Positions 7,575-12,272 of a stretch of 12,272 nt of DNA are shown here, piece after piece; positions within the stretch are counted from its first letter, which is position 1, and every line of letters starts with the position of its first letter. The DNA comes from Acanthamoeba lenticulata (lineage: Eukaryota > Discosea > Longamoebia > Acanthamoebidae). The DNA is taken from NCBI GenBank assembly GCA_002179805.1, contig NAVB01002951.1:1-12272 (forward strand), written 5' to 3'. A model generated the notes under the pieces. It searched no databases. It had not been told where the DNA came from and saw only the letters and a list, made by a program, of their open reading frames with translations. Both the position numbers and the translations under genes were made by a program.

Positions 7575-9705
7575 ATGCAACGTGCTACTACTCTTGGCGT
7601 ACGAGCCCTTCCTATCCGTTCCGTCGCCCTTGGTGCTGGTACGCCCCTGTGCTATGCTCTACGTGTCGCTTCTTAGAGTAATATTGAAACTCTCCCTCAT
7701 GTGCTAGGCTTGAAGATGGCGCCCGCTGTGGCTTCTCGGTCTCTTCACGGCACGCAGCCTGCCGAACACGTTGAGAAGAAGTCCGTCAAGATGTGGGGTG
7801 GTCGTTTTTCCAGGGACATCGACACCAGCATCCTGGAGTGGACTGAGTCGATCACCGTCGACAGCAACCTGGTAACAGAGGACTTGTGGGGGTCAATGGC
7901 TCACGTCGCGATGCTGGGACATCAAGGAATTATTCCTGCCACCAACGCTGCCGCTATTCTCGACACCCTCTACAAGCTCCAAGAGGACTGGCTCAACGGC
8001 AGATGGAAGTGGATTCCCGAGCAGGAGGACGTTCACATGAACGCCGAGAAGAAGGTCATTGAGGCTCTTGGAATGGCCGTCGGAGGCCGCATGCATACTT
8101 GCCGCTCTCGTAACGACCAGGTCGTCCTGGATTCAAAGCTCTACGCCCGGCGGCGCCTGCTGGAGCTGCGCGGCAAGGTTGCGCTGGCTGTTGAGGCTTT
8201 CATTGATAAGGCCAAGGACTACAAGAACGACGTGATGGTGTCATACACTCACGTCCAGCACGCTCAGCCTGTCTCGGTCGCCTACTGGCTCTCTCATTAC
8301 GCCGGCGTTCTCCTGCGCGATCTCCAGCGCCTCAAGGCGGCTTATGACACCACCGACCAGAATCCTCTGGGCTCAGGTGCCATTGCCGGCACGTCGTTCC
8401 CCATCGACCGTCATATCACTACGGACATGTTGGGCTTCCAGCAGGTGCACCTGCACGGGATGGATGCCACCTCCTCGCGCGACTTCATGCTGGAGACTAT
8501 CTCTGCCGCGACCATTTTGCAAATCAATCTGTCTCGTTTGGCCGAGGAGTTCATCTTCTGGTCCTCCTATGAGTTCCGTACCTTGACTCTCGACGATGGC
8601 TTTGCCATGGGTACATGCTTTCTCTCTCTCTTAGCCGCGATGCTCCTGGCTCTCCTCTCCTCTTATGGTTTGCTGTGTTTTCTTGGGTGGCCTACAGGAA
8701 GCTCAATGATGCCTCAGAAGAAGAACCCTGGCGCTCTTGAGTTGCTGAGGGGTCGCGGAGGTCGCGCCATCGGTCACCTGACCGCTGCTTGCACCATGAT
8801 GAAGGGTACAAACTCCTCCACCATCCCGTGCTTGGTGCCTCACCATCGGGAAAACAACCTTGGGTGACGATGCGCTGGGGGGGGGGGCTTGCCAATAGGT
8901 CTGCCCAGCGGCTACAACCGGGACTTCCACGAAGATAAGGAGCTGCTGGTGGCTTCCATGGACCTTCTGAACAAGGCTGTTCACGTGGTTCCTCCACTGA
9001 TCAACTCCACCACTATCAACGTGAAGAGGATGGAGGAACTCAGCTGGGGCAACTTCGCCAACGCTACCGAGCTTGCCAACTACCTCGTCGCCAAGCACAA
9101 TGTCCCGTTCCGCGAGGCTCACGACATCGTTGGGTACCCGCTCGTGCCCAGTCGTTGTGCGTCTCATGGCACCTTTTGCTCAACGGCAGACCCCGCCCCT
9201 CCCTCCTCGCCAACATGCTGAGATAGGTCTCTGGTGGGTGAACTCTACCGTCGTGGCGAGAACTTCTCCAACACCCAGTTCTGCTTTGACCACCTCAAGA
9301 GCCACGGCATCAACGCGCCTAACAAGGAAGTTCTTGACGTCCTCAGCCCTGCTCACGTCATGTCGACCTACAACTCGCTGGGAGCCACTTCGCCTTCTGC
9401 CGTGTCTCACATCCTGGACACCTACAAGGAGAGTCTGGCCCACCACAGGTACTTGATGAGTCTCCCAGTGCCTCTCTCTCTCTCGAGAGAGAGAGAGAGA
9501 GGAGAGCTTTGCGATATCGGGTCGTGTTGGGTAGGCGTACTGAGACGTTTCACCCCAACGCAGGAAGGTGCTTGACGCCGACAAGGCCAGAGTGGATCGC
9601 GCCTACCAGGCCGCTCGCGGCCTGGCCTCGGAGGCCAAGGCGGTTGTCCACAACAAGGACGATCTCGTCAAGCTTGTCCAAAAGTACAGGCCCACCACTC
9701 ATTAA
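7575..9705 (+). CDS. Argininosuccinate lyase with mitochondrial-type presequence, 6 exons
   Basis: Cleaves argininosuccinate to arginine and fumarate, the last step of arginine synthesis; member of the fumarase/aspartase superfamily. Exons: 7575-7638, 7708-8610, 8698-8805, 8899-9133, 9227-9448, 9564-9705. All junctions close, giving 557 residues against about 460 for typical enzymes. Residues 1-40 contain Arg3, 10, 15 and 32 and Lys24 and no acidic residue, so a mitochondrial leader is likely. The core starts at MWGGRF (50-55). CRSRNDQ lies at 153-159, with Cys where the family usually has Gly. The catalytic-type Thr-His pair is at 202-203 (SYTHVQHAQP). PLGSGAIAGTSFPID and DATSSRDF follow, then the superfamily signature GSSMMPQKKNP at 323-333 and KGLPSGYNRDFHEDKE. 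A charged C-terminal extension of about 55-60 residues ends in KYRPTTH. All five donors begin GTAC. It is divergent from CPS across 355 bp. Confidence 0.92.
8877..8887 (+). repeat. G11 homopolymer next to a 3' splice site in lyase intron 3
   Basis: Eleven consecutive G residues lie in the 93-nt intron 8806-8898, ending 11 nt before the acceptor CCAATAG. This is where a polypyrimidine tract would normally be expected. The intron is well supported: removing it joins MMKG to LPSGYNRDF, a conserved argininosuccinate lyase block. Confidence 0.8.
9472..9497. repeat. 26-bp perfect (CT)n-CGAG-(AG)n palindrome in lyase intron 5
   Basis: Thirteen-base arms of alternating CT and AG meet at CTCGAG with no loop. 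They sit inside the 115-nt intron 9449-9563. The transcript can fold into a long hairpin between donor GTACTT and acceptor AACGCAG. Confidence 0.9.
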
Positions 9706-9732
9706 TGAGCTTGTCCAAAAGTACAGGCCCAC
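9671..9732 (+). repeat. 25-bp direct duplication spanning the lyase stop codon
   Basis: AGCTTGTCCAAAAGTACAGG plus the next five bases CCCAC occur exactly at 9671-9695 and again at 9708-9732, a period of 37 bp. The first copy encodes the last residues of the lyase (LVQKYRPT). The TAA stop (9703-9705) lies between the copies and the second copy is in the 3' UTR, out of frame. Confidence 0.95.
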
Positions 9733-9786
9733 ACCAAGTCTGTCCGTTCGACGAGCAAGACCTCCTCCCGAGTTGGCGAGAGAGCA

Positions 9787-9792
9787 AATAAA
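9787..9792 (+). terminator. Candidate polyadenylation signal AATAAA for argininosuccinate lyase
   Basis: Canonical hexamer 82 nt downstream of the lyase TAA, followed by a T-rich stretch (near 9800). It is positioned as expected for 3' end formation before the convergent ankyrin gene. Confidence 0.6.
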
Positions 9793-9827
9793 ACACAGTT
9801 TTTATAGAAGCGGAAGAACGAACGTTT

Positions 9828-9833
9828 TTTAAT
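9828..9833 (-). terminator. Possible ATTAAA polyadenylation signal for the ankyrin gene
   Basis: ATTAAA on the minus strand, about 217 nt beyond the ankyrin stop codon. It is a common variant hexamer; no better candidate was seen between here and the stop, so this is only a weak assignment. Confidence 0.3.
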
Positions 9834-10049
9834 GTACGTATTACACAGACAAGCCGCGTCGGCAGGCGTGCAGGAGGGAAGAGGCATTGGAAGGGGGAGG
9901 GAGGGGGAGAGAGAGAAAGAAAAAAAGAATATACGGTGGTGTGAGCGTGGGACCTCCTTCAGCCGCAGCCCGGGCTGCAAGATGTTTTGGGTTTTGGGAG
10001 GGAAGGTCTTTTGTCTCTCTCTGTCTCTGGCCAGCGCAGTATTCCCCAC

Positions 10050-10880
10050 TCAGTCGTCGAAATCGCCCTCATCAGCCAGCATGTCCTTGTCCACCTCGAT
10101 CACTGCACGTAACAGAAGCAGTGCCCACGCCAGGCCGCCGCCGTGAGAAAGACAAGCACACACAACATATGCACTTCAATGACCATCAGGCAGCGCTGGC
10201 TCCACACCCTGCTCCCTCTCTCTCTCTCTCTCTTCCGCTCAATCACAAAGGAGCGCGCACCGGGCACTGAGGTAGTTCGGGCCTTCTTCATTAGTTCCTT
10301 GACCTCTTTGGACTTGGCCATCCTCTCGGGCGTCTTCCTCTCTCTGTTCTCTGTCTTAGGGTTGGCTCCATGTTCCTGAACGAACGTGATATGAAAAATG
10401 AGAGATTAGTCGTCTGGCGATCCACAAAACAAAAAAAAAGGGATGGGAGGGCGACTAACGATGAGGGCACTGATGCACGGAATGGAATTCTTAGCAACGG
10501 CTTTGTGCAATGGCGTGTCACCCGCGTTGTTTTGCCTGTTAGGGTCGGCACCAGCCTCCAAAAGCAGCTCCAGAGTCTCTGCGTTTTCGTGCTTTAGTGG
10601 AGGAGAGGGGGGAGGGGGAGAGAGGAGAGAGTCGGGTTACCGGGATGGTCATGGTGAGCAGAATAATGCAGAGCCGTGTTACCCAACCCGTCCGTGGCGT
10701 TAAGATTGAGGCCCTTTTGCTCTTTCACGAGCTGGCCCAGGAGCGACGTGTTGCCACGCTGAGCAGCCGCCCGCAGTTGCGCCTCTGCGCTCATGTGGTG
10801 TATGCGGTCAATAAATAACTCAATGCACACATTAAGCATAAAAAAAGGCCGGCTACGCGCCACGCACCGTATTCGGCCAT
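10050..10880 (-). CDS. Small ankyrin-repeat protein with acidic tail, 5 exons
   Basis: Ankyrin repeats are protein-binding modules; the partner and pathway are unknown and I do not assign an orthologue. Exons on the minus strand: 10880-10868, 10784-10641, 10578-10460, 10375-10261, 10102-10050, giving 147 residues. The introns are 83, 62, 84 and 158 nt and phases close. Splicing at CGCAG|AG restores perfect ankyrin spacing: GNTALHYSAHHDHPETLELL then LEAGADPN, then NAGDTPLHKAVAKNSIPCIS, then ALIEHGANPKTENRERKTPERM. The C-terminus is basic (KSKEVKELMKKAR) and then acidic, ending DEGDFDD. Two starts are possible: a 13-nt exon MAEY joined at donor GTGCGT, which I prefer, or ATG 10794 (MSAEAQLR) without that intron, giving 146 residues. 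It is divergent from the PHD-finger gene and convergent with the lyase. Confidence 0.8.
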
Positions 10881-11147
10881 GTACGCGTCGGCGAGGAGCA
10901 GGAAAAGTGAGTTGATGAGCTCAGCGGTACTGTCTGTTGCTTTGGGCGCCCAAATAAATGACGCCTTAAGGAGGCGGAAAAGATGGCCGAGAGAGAATAA
11001 GAAGGAAGGCAAAAGAAAAAAAAGAAAAATAAACAAGAAACGTAAACCCTGACCATCAGTTGTCCTCTTCGCTGCAGGAGCTCCTCCTAACCCCTTTGAA
11101 GCCCACAGCAAGCTTCATCGACGATACTCTGCTTGGCACAAAACGCC
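10881..11147. promoter_or_regulatory. Divergent promoter region between ankyrin and PHD-finger genes
   Basis: 267 bp between the start codons of two divergent genes (or 353 bp if the ankyrin gene starts at 10794). It contains a perfect palindrome (10941-10954) and an A-rich tract with AATAAA-like runs near 11014-11035. No coding exon could be joined in frame to either gene. The shared-promoter role is inferred from the arrangement only. Confidence 0.5.
10941..10954. promoter_or_regulatory. 14-bp perfect palindrome TTTGGGCGCCCAAA
   Basis: A self-complementary site in the divergent intergenic region. It resembles an E2F-type TTTSSCGC half-site on each strand but with one extra G, so it is not an exact match. 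It is a candidate symmetric protein-binding site and binding is unproven. Confidence 0.5.
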
Positions 11148-12272
11148 ATGAATGAGGCGGACGAAATTGACCACTCGGCCGCAGGAGGGCGCAGTGGGCG
11201 AGTAACGCGTTCGAGTACGCTGCGAGACGAGCAGCCCGGCAGGCCAACCGGGCGGAGTGGCAGTCGAGGAGGCAAGGCCCAGGCGTACTGCGTTTGTCGG
11301 AAATCACACGAAAACGGCTTCATGATCGCCTGCGATGAGTGCGACGAATGGTTTCACGGCAAGTGCGTCAATATCTCTGCCGCGCAGGGTCGGCGCATGG
11401 AGAAGTACGTCTGCCCGTTCTGCTCTGAGCGGCGGCGCAAGAAAGGCGGCAGCCATGTGAGCGGGTCGAGCCGAACACGCTATGACGAGGACTACTTGGA
11501 GGAGGAGGAAGAAGAGGAAAAGGACCCCGTGCCTCAAGGAGGCGGAGAAGACGAGCCTCTTTTTTCTGACGACGAAGACGAAAGCGAGGGCGAAGCTTAC
11601 GTCAAGGCCCCTTGGTATGACCCTGACACTGACCACGTCGACCGTCGCCAATGGGATGCTGCCAGGAGAGCCGTCGCGTCACCGCTCTCTCGGGTGCGTA
11701 CGCGGCGAAACAGCCGTCGCGAGGACCACGACGGTCACACCGACCAACACCCCGATGAAGAGACCGGGCACGCCAACATGAATGCCCTCGACGAGGACAA
11801 CGATATCGAGAATGACCCCGGCTTCCATGACACTAGCGCGCGTGCCGACGACGATGACGACGCCGCGAGCGAGGATCAAGAGTACCGTCCCGGGCCGCGC
11901 AAGCGACGTGCTTCTAACGGCGGCACTGCCGACCACCTGCCCTCCCGCCTCGCAGGTCTCGCATCCCCTCCCCTTCCCCCCAAATTGGCCCTCTCTCTCT
12001 CTCTCTCTCTCTATTTCCTCCCGCCAATAATGCTTCTGCCTATGTGTGCACTGACGTCGCTCTCTCCTGTTGGTGCTGGTGCTGGTGCTGCTGGCGATGA
12101 TGGTGGTGGTGGGACCACCGCCACCAGGCAATCGTGTGAAGCGGATGCGAACGCGACGCGATGGTGGTGAAGATGACGACGGGGACGAGGATGCCGAGGA
12201 GGAGGGTGAAGAGCGGGCTGCTACGCGCGACCGGTATCGGGGCTGCGACGATATCACGCAGGCTGTGCGGGA
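11148..12272 (+). CDS. PHD-finger chromatin-type protein, N-terminal part (runs off the right edge)
   Basis: The PHD finger spans residues 47-92 with all eight zinc ligands: CVC at 48-50, CDEC at 62-65, His70, Cys73 (WFHGKC), and CPFC at 89-92. The FMIACDECDEWFHG stretch, with Met59 and Trp68, resembles H3K4me3-reading PHD fingers of the CFP1/Spp1 kind, so a nuclear histone-reader role is likely but inferred. A basic leader precedes the finger. Long Asp/Glu-rich low-complexity segments follow (EEEEEEE near 120), with basic patches (RTRRNSRR, PRKRRAS) that could be nuclear signals. Exon 1 is 11148-11955, the intron 11956-12127 (donor GTCTCG, acceptor CCACCAG), and exon 2 starts at 12128 (NRVKRMRTRRDGGED). 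The joint is phase 1 and keeps the acidic frame open to the window end. ATG 11148 is the first in-frame ATG. At least 318 residues are seen. Confidence 0.82.
11991..12012 (+). repeat. (CT)11 microsatellite in PHD gene intron 1
   Basis: Pure CT dinucleotide run within the 172-nt intron 11956-12127. It is a pyrimidine tract, although about 115 nt upstream of the acceptor I use. Confidence 0.9.
12069..12115 (+). repeat. GGTGCT/GGT short tandem repeat before the PHD intron acceptor
   Basis: GGTGCT units followed by GATGGTGGTGG lie immediately upstream of the proposed 3' splice site. They read as Gly/Ala-rich peptide in the open frame that continues from exon 1. That frame ends at a TGA near 12168, which argues that this is intron rather than exon. 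Confidence 0.7.

Larger units (their letters stand above)
9706..10049. other. Convergent intergenic region (lyase and ankyrin gene 3' ends)
   Basis: These 344 bp separate the stop codons of the plus-strand lyase and the minus-strand ankyrin gene. They hold both 3' UTRs, the second copy of the stop-codon duplication, and AATAAA for the lyase at 9787-9792. A possible minus-strand ATTAAA lies at 9833-9828. A purine-rich GGGAGGGAGGGGGAGAG tract begins near 9893. I see no supportable gene here; the open frames are compositional. Confidence 0.6.

Noticed and set aside
7294..7707. 137-codon plus-strand open frame in the CPS/lyase intergenic region
   Set aside because: It has no recognisable domain, overlaps the true lyase exon 1 in another frame and ends in lyase intron 1. 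It is best explained as promoter and 5' UTR sequence.
9832..10270. Plus-strand open frames opposite the ankyrin 3' end
   Set aside because: Low-complexity sequence (Ser/Leu runs from CT repeats) antisense to a well-supported spliced gene.
10879..11150. Upstream exon for the PHD gene (ATG 10879, donor GTGAGT at 10907, acceptor at 11077)
   Set aside because: The splice signals look good, but the joined frame hits a stop at the PHD start codon and is not in phase with the PHD protein.

Overview
The window looks like nuclear DNA of a free-living amoebozoan, most probably Acanthamoeba. The evidence is GC-rich coding sequence, many short (60-190 nt) phase-varied GT-AG introns, CT/GA/CA simple repeats inside introns, and very short intergenic gaps. 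I built all gene models by hand from protein similarity and splice-phase bookkeeping, and the organism is an inference. Five protein genes pack the 12.3 kb with only about 230-360 bp between them.

Layout. (1) Minus strand, 22-1070: first three exons of an ESF1-type pre-rRNA processing protein, continuing past the left edge. (2) Minus strand, 1302-7219: a complete 15-exon gene for a fused glutaminase plus synthetase carbamoyl-phosphate synthetase of the CPS III/CPS I type, 1485 residues, with a mitochondrial-type presequence. (3) Plus strand, 7575-9705: a complete 6-exon argininosuccinate lyase, 557 residues, also with a presequence-like N-terminus. (4) Minus strand, 10050-10880: a 5-exon small ankyrin-repeat protein of about 147 residues. 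(5) Plus strand, from 11148: an acidic PHD-finger protein that runs off the right edge.

How the genes relate. CPS and argininosuccinate lyase are the entry and final enzymes of the route from bicarbonate and glutamine nitrogen to arginine. They sit head to head over a 355 bp intergenic region that is probably a shared bidirectional promoter. Both proteins begin with Arg-rich, acid-free leaders, and each leader is split by a phase-1 intron, so arginine synthesis may be wholly mitochondrial here. The CPS keeps the catalytic Cys/His/Glu of the glutaminase, unlike ammonia-dependent animal CPS1. Its C-terminal allosteric domain does not match the N-acetylglutamate pocket of animal CPS1 as I recall it. 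The ankyrin and PHD genes form a second divergent pair, and the lyase and ankyrin genes converge.

No RNA genes, transposons, CRISPR arrays or viral genes were recognised. The best candidate for something under-described is the divergent CPS III/argininosuccinate lyase unit. Secondary signals are a GTAC bias of 5' splice sites, strong inverted repeats inside introns and promoters, and a tandem duplication across the lyase stop codon.
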